From: Actinomycetes bacterium
GTDB taxonomy: Bacteria; Actinomycetota; Acidimicrobiia; Acidimicrobiales; Palsa-688
Length of the DNA: 59,771 nt
Direction of reading: 5' to 3'
NCBI GenBank assembly: GCA_021847945.1
Contig: JAJZNG010000080.1
Span: 57,540-117,310 of the forward strand
Under the pieces are notes generated by a model that saw only the letters and a list, made by a program, of their open reading frames with translations, made no database searches and was not told where the DNA came from. Each line of letters starts with the position of its first letter. Within the stretch, counting starts at the first letter, position 1. This document shows positions 29,880 to 39,296 of the stretch, one piece after another. Both the position numbers and the translations under genes were made by a program.

Positions 29880-31919
29880 GTGGGGCCGACTCACATGAAC
29901 ATGTCGATGCCGCGAGCGATCTTTGGCCGAACGCTGCCCAGCCACAGTCTGCCACTGGCCGCGCAGAACTTACCGCAGAGCAGAAGTAGGATTGGTTTGT
30001 TAAACCCCGTACAGAAAGTGCGTGCAGTGCAATCGCCAACTTCCGGGACATCACCAAGCTCCTCGGGTTCCACATCGTGGTCCTTATTCGCTCGCCGGCA
30101 GTGGTGGGTCGTTCTCGTGTGCGTCCTCCTCGCTGCGAGCGCATCGGTTCTATACACTAAGAGACACAAAGTCACCTACCAGGCGGCCGCCTCCGTGATC
30201 GCCAATCCGACGGCTTCGTCGACGTCGTCCTCTCAATCGTCGGCTGCACCGAGCGGACCAGACCCGCTAGTGCAGACACACGACTCCTCGATCGAGCAAG
30301 CAGCGGCGAGGGCGGCCGGTGCCCCTGATGGCAGTGTAGGCTTGTCTTTCAGCTTGGACACTACCAATCCGACGCTACTGGACGTCACAGCGGTTGCGGA
30401 TACCCCAAGCCAGGCGTCTGCGGCCGCTAACGCGGCTGCGGACGCCTACATTGCGGTAAGGGGTAAGGCCCTAGCTACGTCGGCGGCATCCCTCGACGGT
30501 CAGTTGGCGGTTATAGCCGGCCAGATCCACGCTCTCCAAGCCCAAGGAGCCGTCAGTCCCGGCTCCGTTCCCGGAACCCAGACAAGCGGAGCCAACCTGG
30601 CTGCCGACGAGCAGTTAGCTGTTGCGATAGCCGACTACCAGTCACTGTTCCAACAGCAGCAAACGTTGTCGCTGGACGCTTCCGGCGTCCAAATCTACAG
30701 TGCTGCCACACCCGGGGCAGCTACGGCCACCGGCAGCTCGCACAAGGTGATCGAACTTGCTGTGGTAGCTGGCCTTCTGGCCGGGTTGGGTATAGCTCTG
30801 CTCAGACACCGCCTCGACGACAGGCTCCGCTCGGCGGCCGAGATCGAGACACTTAGCTCCCATAGCTTGCTGTCGCGCATCCCACTGCGAAGTGTATCGA
30901 ACGTCGCTGGTACCATCGCCAGCAACCCAAACGATGAACTAGCTGAGGCGGTTCGCGAGCTACGCACCGCCCTGCGATTCGTAGCCGTAGAGCGAGAGGT
31001 CAAGACGATCCTTGTCACAAGTTCAGTGCCGGGTGAAGGCAAGTCATTCGTAGCGGCTAACCTCGCTGCGGCCTGGGCGATGTCTGGGATGCTCACCGTG
31101 CTCGTATCCTCTGACCTGCGAGCGCCAACCGCCGAGCAACTCTTGGGCATAGCGCCGAGCGATCGTGGAATATCTACCATGGTCGCAGATGCCACCGCCC
31201 GGCTAACCACTTCGCGTTCCGCCGAGGCGACGGCGAAGCGTAATGCTCTGCCCTCGTCATCACCGTTCGAGATACAGTCCTTGGGTAAAGTTGGCGCCTC
31301 GTCGCGCGAGGGCGACTCCAGCAACATGCTCGTCCAAGCCCCCTCTAACGGGCACGGCGCTAATGGGCACGGCGCTAATGGGCACGGCGCTAATGGGCAC
31401 GGCGCTAATGGAGGTGTGGGCAACCCGAGCACTGTCTCTATGCCTACCGGGGCTAGCTTCGCCACCCCGACCGATTTGCTCGACCTGCTCGTGTGGAGCG
31501 GCGTGAAGGATCTGTGGCTTTGCCCCGCTGGGCCTGTACCTCCGAACCCGGCGGAGTTGCTCGGCTCCAGCGCCTTCGAGGATCTGGCCGCATCGATCGC
31601 TGCCATCGCAGACGTCGTGATCCTCGACAGCCCACCGGTTCTCACCGTCACTGACGCTATGGTCCTGACCGAGCAGGCCGACGGGGTCGTGTTCGTTGTG
31701 GCCGAAGGACGTACGTCGCGTTCTGCAGCCCAGAGGGCTATCCAATTACTTGAAAGCAGCCCCGCTCCGATCCTGGGAGTCGTCGCCAACATGGCCTCCC
31801 GCAGCGACGTGTCCTCCTATTACGGAACTGCTTACGACCCCTACAGACGGCACTCTCGCGCTTCGCACCCCGACACCGACGGTCACCTCTCGGTTCGAGA
31901 CGTCAAAGCCCGACGATGA
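29880..31919 (+). CDS. Polysaccharide chain-length determinant / BY-kinase-like fusion (Wzz domain + P-loop ATPase domain)
   Basis: Two TM segments flank a Wzz-like periplasmic region; Walker A SSVPGEGKSFVAANLA, Walker B ADVVILDSPPVL; Tyr-rich C-term SSYYGTAYDPYRR; start codon uncertain. Confidence 0.85.
   Translation: MGPTHMNMSMPRAIFGRTLPSHSLPLAAQNLPQSRSRIGLLNPVQKVRAVQSPTSGTSPSSSGSTSWSLFARRQWWVVLVCVLLAASASVLYTKRHKVTYQAAASVIANPTASSTSSSQSSAAPSGPDPLVQTHDSSIEQAAARAAGAPDGSVGLSFSLDTTNPTLLDVTAVADTPSQASAAANAAADAYIAVRGKALATSAASLDGQLAVIAGQIHALQAQGAVSPGSVPGTQTSGANLAADEQLAVAIADYQSLFQQQQTLSLDASGVQIYSAATPGAATATGSSHKVIELAVVAGLLAGLGIALLRHRLDDRLRSAAEIETLSSHSLLSRIPLRSVSNVAGTIASNPNDELAEAVRELRTALRFVAVEREVKTILVTSSVPGEGKSFVAANLAAAWAMSGMLTVLVSSDLRAPTAEQLLGIAPSDRGISTMVADATARLTTSRSAEATAKRNALPSSSPFEIQSLGKVGASSREGDSSNMLVQAPSNGHGANGHGANGHGANGHGANGGVGNPSTVSMPTGASFATPTDLLDLLVWSGVKDLWLCPAGPVPPNPAELLGSSAFEDLAASIAAIADVVILDSPPVLTVTDAMVLTEQADGVVFVVAEGRTSRSAAQRAIQLLESSPAPILGVVANMASRSDVSSYYGTAYDPYRRHSRASHPDTDGHLSVRDVKARR
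31351..31410 (+). repeat. 4 x 15-bp perfect in-frame tandem repeat (ggcacggcgctaatg; encodes the G-H-G-A-N unit)
   Basis: Copies at 31351, 31366, 31381 and 31396; protein NGHGANGHGANGHGANGHGANG. Confidence 0.95.
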
Positions 31920-33247
31920 CCCCAGCGGCGCTCACCAGGTTCCGCGCCTGGCGACTTCAGCCTTTCATGCGAGCGCAGAGCGTCCTGGTGTTGTCGCTGG
32001 TCGTCCTGGTCCCTGTCGCTGCCTACCTTACCAAGGGAGGGTCCCGATACACCATCGCCGCTGGTGGCGCCCTCCTGGCTGTCGGCGCCGTGGCCTGGGA
32101 CGTGATGATCCTGCCCGTACTCGCTGTGCCTGCGACGCTTCTCGTGTTCAGGGTGAGCGCCACCAGTTCCAACCTTAGCTTCTCCGACCTTGTGCTCGGA
32201 GTTGCAACTCTGTGCGCCGTTCCGATGTTCCGGCTGCGAAGCGACGCCTACGTCCGAAAGCTTCTGCTGCTACTGGCATTCTACGAGGCCACGACTCTCC
32301 TTAACGTCGTATACAACCCCTACCGGGCCAATATCGTCGAGTGGGTACACGAGGCTTTCCTAGTTGGCGGTAGCTTGGTCATCGGTTGGCTCGTCGCAAG
32401 TCGCCATCGGGCCGGCACTGCAACCACGGCGTACCTAGTCGGATCATCGATCATCGCCCTTTGGGCTGTGGCTTGGAGCGTTGCCCATCACCTCGCCCCG
32501 GCTTACCTGCCCCTCGGAATGCAGAAGAACTACATAGGGGACATGTTGTGCTTCGCGTTTCTGTTGGCATACGCCCGTCCGGACTGGATGAGCCAGCGAG
32601 TCGCTGAGAACTCTACGAAGATATGGGCGATCTGCGCTGCCGGCATGCTTGCCAGTCAGTCAAAGCAGGCCATGATAAGCGCCGTAGTCGGAGCCGGCAT
32701 ACTGACTTTCCGTGACCGCAACCTGCGCCGTCACGCGAAGGCAATCATAACTGCGTGTATACCTATGATCGTCATCGCCGCGGTAGTTGTGGACAAGAAG
32801 CTACGCTCGTCGAACAAGTTCAACAGCGTTCACCAGCGTGAGACCTGGCTACGCCAGTCGCTTCAGATCTGGCACATGTCGCCGTGGTTCGGTATCGGGC
32901 TTCGCTGGTGGTACACGAACCGCGTGCCGTTCTCGTTCCAACCTCCCAACGGGGAAGCCGAGGTGCTGACCTCGGCCGGGCTGGTCGGTCTGGTCGGCTT
33001 TCTCGTCTTGGTCATAGGCGCTGTCGTGGTCCTACGACGAGTGCCAAGCCGTTACGGGACTCTGGCGCTCGCCATAGTGGTCGCTCGGCTAGTGCAGGGT
33101 CAGTTGGACGTGTTCTGGGTGACCGCCCAAGGGTCGATACCATGGCTGCTGGCAGGCATGTGTCTCGGCGCCGACTACTTGACTCGTATGCGCCTGCCAG
33201 GTGATCCTGGTTTCACACCCGCCTTCGTCGGAGATCCTCTCAGATGA
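31916..33247 (+). CDS. O-antigen polymerase/ligase-like polytopic membrane protein (Wzy/WaaL type)
   Basis: Multiple TM segments; VHQRETWLRQSLQIWHMSPWFGIGLRWWY resembles Wzy_C loops. Confidence 0.8.
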   Translation: MTPAALTRFRAWRLQPFMRAQSVLVLSLVVLVPVAAYLTKGGSRYTIAAGGALLAVGAVAWDVMILPVLAVPATLLVFRVSATSSNLSFSDLVLGVATLCAVPMFRLRSDAYVRKLLLLLAFYEATTLLNVVYNPYRANIVEWVHEAFLVGGSLVIGWLVASRHRAGTATTAYLVGSSIIALWAVAWSVAHHLAPAYLPLGMQKNYIGDMLCFAFLLAYARPDWMSQRVAENSTKIWAICAAGMLASQSKQAMISAVVGAGILTFRDRNLRRHAKAIITACIPMIVIAAVVVDKKLRSSNKFNSVHQRETWLRQSLQIWHMSPWFGIGLRWWYTNRVPFSFQPPNGEAEVLTSAGLVGLVGFLVLVIGAVVVLRRVPSRYGTLALAIVVARLVQGQLDVFWVTAQGSIPWLLAGMCLGADYLTRMRLPGDPGFTPAFVGDPLR

Positions 33248-34125
33248 CCGAAGAACGACCGGCACAAACTGGGGGGGGAACGCATGTCGTGGTGGTCGCC
33301 TACGGTGATAGCGCTACCCTAAAACCCTGTCTCGAAGCTCTCCGCGGGTCCTACAAGATGACCGTTATAGATAACTCGAGTAGTGCGGACACAAAGCTCC
33401 TAGTCGAAAGCTTCGGCTTTGACTATCACGACCCGGGACAGAACCTGGGATTTGCAGCAGGAGTAAACAGAGCTTTACAGCTAAGAGCAGGCATTTCAGA
33501 GGACGTGCTGCTGCTCAACCCTGACGCTGTCATCGACTCAGCTGGCGTCGAGACCCTCAGCGAGAGGCTTCACGCCGATCCTAGCCTCGCATGCGTTGCT
33601 CCGGCCCAGGAAGGTCCGAGCGGGTCGGAGCGGGTAGCCTGGCCGGTGCCGTCTCCTTGGGGAGCGTGGCTCGAGGCATTCGGGGTGGGTGCCCTGCACT
33701 CCAAACCCGTCTTTCTGATCGGATCCATCCTACTAGTAAAGGCCGAGGCCCTCGCCGACGTGGGCCTGCTCGACGAGCGCTTCTTCCTCTACGCCGAGGA
33801 GACCGACTGGCAGATACGCGCACTCGCCAAAGGCTGGTCAGTGGCGCTCGTCCCCGACGTGCAAGCTTTCCATGTGGGTGCCGGAACAGGAGGAGACCGT
33901 TCAGTCCGGCTCCGCCACTTTCACGCCTCCGAAGAACTACTGGTTCGAAAGCACTACGGGGGTTTTGGCTGGATATCCTACCGTGCAGCCAAGCTGGCCG
34001 GGTCGGCGCTACGGGCCATCGTCAGGACCGGAAGCCAACGGGCCGAGGCGATCGAGAGGTACCACCTTTTCCGGGCGGGCCCCGTCCGGGTTCGAGCGGA
34101 GATGGGGTCAAGCCGTGCTAGCTGA
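33244..34125 (+). CDS. Glycosyltransferase family 2 (rhamnosyltransferase-like)
   Basis: THVVVVAYGDSATLKPCLEALRGSYKMTVIDNSSSADT; NLGFAAGVNRAL; LLLNPDAVI; DERFFLYAEETDWQIRA. Confidence 0.9.
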   Translation: MTEERPAQTGGGTHVVVVAYGDSATLKPCLEALRGSYKMTVIDNSSSADTKLLVESFGFDYHDPGQNLGFAAGVNRALQLRAGISEDVLLLNPDAVIDSAGVETLSERLHADPSLACVAPAQEGPSGSERVAWPVPSPWGAWLEAFGVGALHSKPVFLIGSILLVKAEALADVGLLDERFFLYAEETDWQIRALAKGWSVALVPDVQAFHVGAGTGGDRSVRLRHFHASEELLVRKHYGGFGWISYRAAKLAGSALRAIVRTGSQRAEAIERYHLFRAGPVRVRAEMGSSRAS

Positions 34126-35200
34126 GCGAACCGGCGGGAATCTACCGCCTCCAGTAGAACGAACCCGGCCGAGGGTCGCTCACGTCGTGTGCACCGAGGA
34201 TTTCGCCGGGGTTGAACGCTACGTCAGCACCCTTTCGGTGGCGCTAGCAGGCCAGACATGGGACGTGGTGGTGCTCGGAGGCCGGGAGGAATCTATGCGG
34301 CCGACTCTCGAAGAAGCGGGCGTGCGGTGGGTTCCGGCACCGACGGTGGCTACTGCGGTGCGGCGCCTACGGGAGCAGTTTCCCGTCGATTTAGTGCACG
34401 CCCACATGACCCAGGCGGAGGTCGCCTCCGTCCTGGCAGCCGTACGCACGAGGACTCCGGTCGTCTGCACACGGCACTTCGCTTCCGACCGGGGCTCCTC
34501 TACGATTCGCCGGGCGGTCAGCCACCTCTTCGCCCGGAAGATCTCCGAGCAAGTCTCGATTTCGCAGTTCGTAGCCGAGCGGATCGACGGACCCTCGACT
34601 GTGATAGTCCCCGGGGTCCCGAACTGCGGAACCATCGTCGACTCCTCACAGCGCCACCGTCAGGTCTTGATGGCGCAGCGCCTCGAAGAGGAAAAGCGAA
34701 CTGATCTGGGAGTATCAGCCTGGGCTGCTTCAGGTCTCGCCGAGGCTGGCTGGTCGCTGCTCATCGCCGGCGACGGATCACAACGTGGATCGCTCCTTCG
34801 ACTAGCGGAACGCCTCGGAGTAGCAGATTCCTGCGATTTCCTCGGCTTCAGATCAGACATAGCCGATTTGATTCGACAAGCCGGCATCTTCTTGGCACCT
34901 CGCCCCGACGAACCTCTCGGCCTGTCGGTCATCGAGGCGATGGCGGCCGGCACACCAGTGGTAGCCGCCGACGGCGGCGGGCATCGCGAGAGCCTCGGTC
35001 TGCACCCGACAGCAGCTTTATACCCGCCAGAAGATACAACCGCGGCTGGACTTCTCCTGCGCAGGCTCGCACTCGACCCACTCGAGCGCGACAACTACGG
35101 AGCCGAGTTGGCGGAGATACAGAAGGCACTTCTCAGTATCGAAGTGCAAGCAGGTAGGACGGTAGACCTTTATCGCGAACTGCTGCGGAGAGCCCAGTGA
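34115..35200 (+). CDS. Glycosyltransferase family 4-like
   Basis: GTG start at 34115 inside the longer ORF; VAHVVCTEDFAGVERYVSTLS; PRPDEPLGLSVIEAMAAGTPVVAADGGGHRE. Confidence 0.88.
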   Translation: MLAERTGGNLPPPVERTRPRVAHVVCTEDFAGVERYVSTLSVALAGQTWDVVVLGGREESMRPTLEEAGVRWVPAPTVATAVRRLREQFPVDLVHAHMTQAEVASVLAAVRTRTPVVCTRHFASDRGSSTIRRAVSHLFARKISEQVSISQFVAERIDGPSTVIVPGVPNCGTIVDSSQRHRQVLMAQRLEEEKRTDLGVSAWAASGLAEAGWSLLIAGDGSQRGSLLRLAERLGVADSCDFLGFRSDIADLIRQAGIFLAPRPDEPLGLSVIEAMAAGTPVVAADGGGHRESLGLHPTAALYPPEDTTAAGLLLRRLALDPLERDNYGAELAEIQKALLSIEVQAGRTVDLYRELLRRAQ

Positions 35201-36456
35201 GGATCGCTCTCCTTCCGAGCCAGTACTTCCCGAGTCTCGGCGGAGTCGAGGAGCTCACTCGGAACCTAGCTGCCAACCTTTCGAAATCGGGCGACGAGGT
35301 GGAGGTGTGGGCACCCGCACCTGAGATCGAGACCGACACCCCTACTGGGACGGAACATCTCGACGGGATACGAGTCCGCCGTTTCAGGTATGCCCTACCC
35401 AGAGCCGACCCCGCGTCGCTAGCCCCCCTCTTGGTCGAGGGTCTCCCCACACTCGGTGCGATGCTACGCGCAGTCGTCGACTTCCAGCCGGACGTCATCA
35501 ACGTGCAGTGCTTCGGACCGAACGGGGTTTACGCAACAGCCTTAAGCATGCTTACTGGCCTGCCGCTGGTCGTGTCCCTGCAAGGCGAGACCTTGATGGA
35601 CGACTCTGACATATACACGATCTCCGCGACGATGCGTGCCTCATTGCGAGCAGGGATCGGCCAAGCCAAACGCGTCACAGGCTGCTCAGCGTTCACGCTT
35701 CGCGACGCCGAAGCGCGCTTTGGCCTTGCACCGGGAGCGGGCCAGGTCATCTTCAACGACGCCAATCCCGACTTGATAGGAACCCGCGAGGAGATGGGCC
35801 TCCCAGATTGTCTTGAGTTCCTCGCCGGCACCCGGTACGTCGCCTGCCTAGGAAGGGTGGTCGACAACAAAGGTTTCGACCTACTTCTCGACGCTTTCAA
35901 CCTGATCCGCTCTGATCACCCCGGCGTTCACCTGGTGGTCGGCGGATCCGGCTCCAAGCTGGAAGACCTTCGCCGCCTTGCAGGCCGTCTCGGGCTGTCC
36001 GACCGAGTCCATTTTCCCGGGCGCCTGTCACGCTACGAAGTCGCCCAAGTTCTGACGAGCGCGACGGTGTTCGTGATGCCCAGCCGGCTCGAACCGTTCG
36101 GGATCGTCGTCCTCGAGGCGTGGAGAGCAGGGACAGCCGTCATCGCCACCTCTATTGGGGGCCCCCCGGAGTTCGTCTCCGACGGAGCTGACGGCTTACT
36201 AGTCGACCCCCACGACACCAGACAACTTGCGGATGCCCTCGCCCGGTTGCTCGACGACGATGAACTGAGACAGCGGATAGCGCTGGCTGGCAAGGTGCGT
36301 TTTCGTGATTTCGAGTGGCCGACCCTGACGTTTGAGTACCGAAAGCTTTACTCAGGCGCAGTATCGGCGAGGCACCCACTACGCAGTCGTCTTATACGGG
36401 CCGCTGCTCGGAGAAAGCACTCGACAGATCAGTCGCCGCGCAGAAAATCGAGCTAA
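35197..36456 (+). CDS. Glycosyltransferase family 4-like
   Basis: LPSQYFPSLGGVEELTRNLAANLSKSGDEVEVWAP; PSRLEPFGIVVLEAWRAGTAVIATSIGGPPEFV. Confidence 0.93.
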   Translation: MRIALLPSQYFPSLGGVEELTRNLAANLSKSGDEVEVWAPAPEIETDTPTGTEHLDGIRVRRFRYALPRADPASLAPLLVEGLPTLGAMLRAVVDFQPDVINVQCFGPNGVYATALSMLTGLPLVVSLQGETLMDDSDIYTISATMRASLRAGIGQAKRVTGCSAFTLRDAEARFGLAPGAGQVIFNDANPDLIGTREEMGLPDCLEFLAGTRYVACLGRVVDNKGFDLLLDAFNLIRSDHPGVHLVVGGSGSKLEDLRRLAGRLGLSDRVHFPGRLSRYEVAQVLTSATVFVMPSRLEPFGIVVLEAWRAGTAVIATSIGGPPEFVSDGADGLLVDPHDTRQLADALARLLDDDELRQRIALAGKVRFRDFEWPTLTFEYRKLYSGAVSARHPLRSRLIRAAARRKHSTDQSPRRKSS

Positions 36457-36532
36457 TCAAGAGTAATCAAGGAAATAGCGGAAGTTAGCTCAGTAGGGCT
36501 TCCCAATCGATCGATGTAGTCCGTAACATTCG

Positions 36533-36551
36533 GACAGTCCACTGAACTGTC
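36533..36551. promoter_or_regulatory. Inverted repeat GACAGT-N7-ACTGTC upstream of the sugar transferase gene (possible operator)
   Basis: gacagtccactgaactgtc in the only sizeable gap (36457-36568) of the plus-strand polysaccharide run. Confidence 0.3.
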
Positions 36552-36568
36552 AAGCGTGATGCCTTGAC

Positions 36569-38212
36569 ATGTGGGAACGTAAGACCAGGGAAGGCTGTTG
36601 TGTTGTCGCTAACACCAGAGGACTACATCAAGATGGGCCCGAGGTGACATCTCGCCGCTGGATCGAGACATTGCCCGGCGTAGACCTCGTCCCGGCTGCG
36701 ACTTCGGCTACGGTCACTCCGATTCGCGAGAAGCCAAGGCAGCGACTGCGGCCGGCCAACATCAGTCACACGCAACCTGTACGCAAGCCCTCGCAATCCT
36801 CGGGGTTGTCAAAGTCGAATCCGTCGACGACGAGAACGTCGGCTGTCTCATTGCTCATGGCCGCCGACGCAGCCGGTGCCGCCCTGTCGTTGGTCTTGGG
36901 GCAGATCGCTGACCAAGAGCTCAGGTCGGTACACAACTTGGCCGCTGCGTTCGCTTCGGTGTGCTACGCGCCGGTGTTCGTCCTGGTCCTCGGGGTGTAT
37001 GGCCTCTATCACAGAGCGCAGCGGAGGTTGGTCAGTTCCTCGTTCCCTGACATAGGCAGGATCGTGCACGGCATGGCCGTCGGGAGTCTGATCACGCTGT
37101 TTGCGAGCGGTGGCCTCCACCGTTGGCTTCAAGGACCGTCTGTCGATCGAACGGCGGCCGCGCTCACCGTGGTGGCTGGAGTGATTGCGATCCCGATATT
37201 CCGCCGCGCGGTTTCTGTGATCGTGAACGCGTCCTCGTCGGATTCGAACGTGCTCGTCGTGGGCAGCGGACAGGTCGCCGACATGGTTATATCCCGACTC
37301 GCCCACGTCGACGAACTTCACGTCGTGGGCTGCGTTGACGACTCCCCCGACGATCGCTATCAACGGCCTGAATCATCTCCATGGCTCGGGACTCTCAGCA
37401 ACTTGGCTGCGATAGTAGACAGGTTCAACGTCGACCACGTCGTGGTAGCGTTCAGTGCCTCCAACGAAGCGGGAATGGCAGCACATCTGAGAGACCTGCC
37501 CGACCGAGTGAGGATCTCGGTGGTGCCGAGGATGTTCGATCTGCTCACCATCCGCTCCAACGTTGACGACCTGCGCGGCCTTCCTGTCATAGACGTGGCT
37601 CCTGCTGCACTCGGCTTCGTGGACCGCTTCGTGAAGCGGGCGATCGACCTGATAGGAGCGGGGGCTGGTCTGATAGTGCTCTCCCCTGTGTTGATAGCTA
37701 TAGCCGTTGCCATAAAACTGTCCTCCCCCGGTCCGGTGCTGTTCTCCCAGACCAGGGCCGGACGTGGCGGGAAGCCGTTCCGGATCCACAAGTTCCGGAC
37801 CATGTACCTCGACGCCGAACAGCGCAAGGCTGAGCTGGCAAGCGAAGTCGACGGTCCCTTGTTCAAGGTACGTGAGGACCCGCGGGTTACGTCGGTAGGA
37901 AGGCTGCTGCGTAAGTCGAGCCTCGACGAGATACCTCAACTCCTCAACGTCATCGCAGGGGAAATGAGTCTCGTAGGCCCACGCCCGTTCGTGATGAACG
38001 AGTCAGGTCAAATCGAGGGTTGGGCCGCCCGCCGCTTCGACGTTCGGCCGGGGATGACCGGACTTTGGCAGACGTCCGGTCGAAACGATCTTCCATTCGA
38101 GGAGCTCCGCCGCCTTGACTACCTCTACGTGGCCTCGTGGTCACTGTGGTGGGACTTGTCGATTCTCTGGCATACACCGTCCAGGGTGCTCCGCCACGAC
38201 GGCGCCTACTAA
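36569..38212 (+). CDS. Exopolysaccharide biosynthesis polyprenyl glycosylphosphotransferase (WbaP/CpsE-like)
   Basis: N-terminal TM bundle; C-term KRAIDLIGAGAGLIVLSPVLIAIAVAIKLSSPGPVLFSQTRAGRGGKPFRIHKFRTMYLDAE...SLDEIPQLLNVIAGEMSLVGPRP...PGMTGLWQTSGR. Confidence 0.95.
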   Translation: MWERKTREGCCVVANTRGLHQDGPEVTSRRWIETLPGVDLVPAATSATVTPIREKPRQRLRPANISHTQPVRKPSQSSGLSKSNPSTTRTSAVSLLMAADAAGAALSLVLGQIADQELRSVHNLAAAFASVCYAPVFVLVLGVYGLYHRAQRRLVSSSFPDIGRIVHGMAVGSLITLFASGGLHRWLQGPSVDRTAAALTVVAGVIAIPIFRRAVSVIVNASSSDSNVLVVGSGQVADMVISRLAHVDELHVVGCVDDSPDDRYQRPESSPWLGTLSNLAAIVDRFNVDHVVVAFSASNEAGMAAHLRDLPDRVRISVVPRMFDLLTIRSNVDDLRGLPVIDVAPAALGFVDRFVKRAIDLIGAGAGLIVLSPVLIAIAVAIKLSSPGPVLFSQTRAGRGGKPFRIHKFRTMYLDAEQRKAELASEVDGPLFKVREDPRVTSVGRLLRKSSLDEIPQLLNVIAGEMSLVGPRPFVMNESGQIEGWAARRFDVRPGMTGLWQTSGRNDLPFEELRRLDYLYVASWSLWWDLSILWHTPSRVLRHDGAY

Positions 38213-38243
38213 GTCCCAATCCAGGCCCCCGGACAAAGAGACG

Positions 38244-39296
38244 ATGCCCGACAACATCCAATTCGTAAACGGAGACACAGCTATGAAGAGCCGCCATGGG
38301 GATGCCGACATTACTAGCGATATCCGGTGCTCGGTCATCGTGGTCAACTTCAATGAGCGCGAGGTCCTCCTCGACTGCGTCAAGAGCCTCTGCGCGGCCG
38401 TGTCGGACCAAGACGAGATCATCGTCGTGGACAACGGATCCTCTGACGGCAGCGCCGACGCTGTCGCGGCAACGTTCCCACAGGTCCGCCTGGTTCGCCT
38501 GCCCCAAAACCGATATATCTTCGGTCTAAATGACGGACTGGCTGTGGCGAGAGGCAGGTATGTCGCTTTCTGCAACAACGACATGCTCGTGGAGGCCGCG
38601 TTCGTCGAGGCCGCTCTGGCGCTCTTCGACGAACCCGACGTTTTTGCTGTGTGCGCCAGGGTCATAGACCGCCGCGGCCGGGAGCAGGGAACACGCACCG
38701 CGGGCGTCTGGAAACATGGCCTTTTGTTCTACGAGCCGTTGGCACACAGCGAGGTCCCCACAGCTTGCTTCTTCGCTGTCGGGGGGCAGGCGTTTTTCCG
38801 CAGGGATCTTCTCGTCGCGCTCGGCTCCATCGACGAGCTCCTGTGGCCCATGTACCACGAGGACATCGAGTTGTCTTACCGAGCGTGGAAGGCGGGCTAC
38901 CGGGTGGCTTATGCCCCTGAGTCGGTGTGCCACCACCTGGGTGGCCACACGAGCGGCAAGGTGTTTACCAAGGTCCAGCTCAGATCTTTTGTCCGTCAGA
39001 ACGAGATACTTACAGTATGGAAGGACGTAACTGACCCCTGGATGCTCTTTGAACATCTGTTCTTCCTCCCGATCCGACTCGCCGTCGCCGTGATCCGCCG
39101 GGATCAGGGTACGGTCAGGGGTTTCGTTTCCGCCCTTGGGAGACTACCTCGCGTCCTACGAGCACGTCGTCAAGCGACCAGGGACGCCGTGCTGACCGAC
39201 AGGGAGGTTCTGGCCAGGGTTAGCGTGGAAGCTGTTAGCAGGCCGCTACGCGAGGTAGCGCTAGCTCGGCCGTCTCGAGCTGAGCGCGCGTCGTAA
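38244..39296 (+). CDS. Glycosyltransferase family 2
   Basis: CSVIVVNFNEREVLLDCVKSLCAAVSDQDEIIVVDNGSSDGSADAV; MYHEDIELSYRAWKAGYRV; start at 38244 or 38283 rather than 38115. Confidence 0.9.
   Translation: MPDNIQFVNGDTAMKSRHGDADITSDIRCSVIVVNFNEREVLLDCVKSLCAAVSDQDEIIVVDNGSSDGSADAVAATFPQVRLVRLPQNRYIFGLNDGLAVARGRYVAFCNNDMLVEAAFVEAALALFDEPDVFAVCARVIDRRGREQGTRTAGVWKHGLLFYEPLAHSEVPTACFFAVGGQAFFRRDLLVALGSIDELLWPMYHEDIELSYRAWKAGYRVAYAPESVCHHLGGHTSGKVFTKVQLRSFVRQNEILTVWKDVTDPWMLFEHLFFLPIRLAVAVIRRDQGTVRGFVSALGRLPRVLRARRQATRDAVLTDREVLARVSVEAVSRPLREVALARPSRAERAS

Noticed and set aside
30695-31792. 365-aa minus-strand ORF opposite the Wzz/BY-kinase gene
   Set aside because: Ala/Ser/Arg-rich shadow ORF; the 'CPLAPCPLAPCPLAP' segment is just the reverse of the 15-bp tandem repeat
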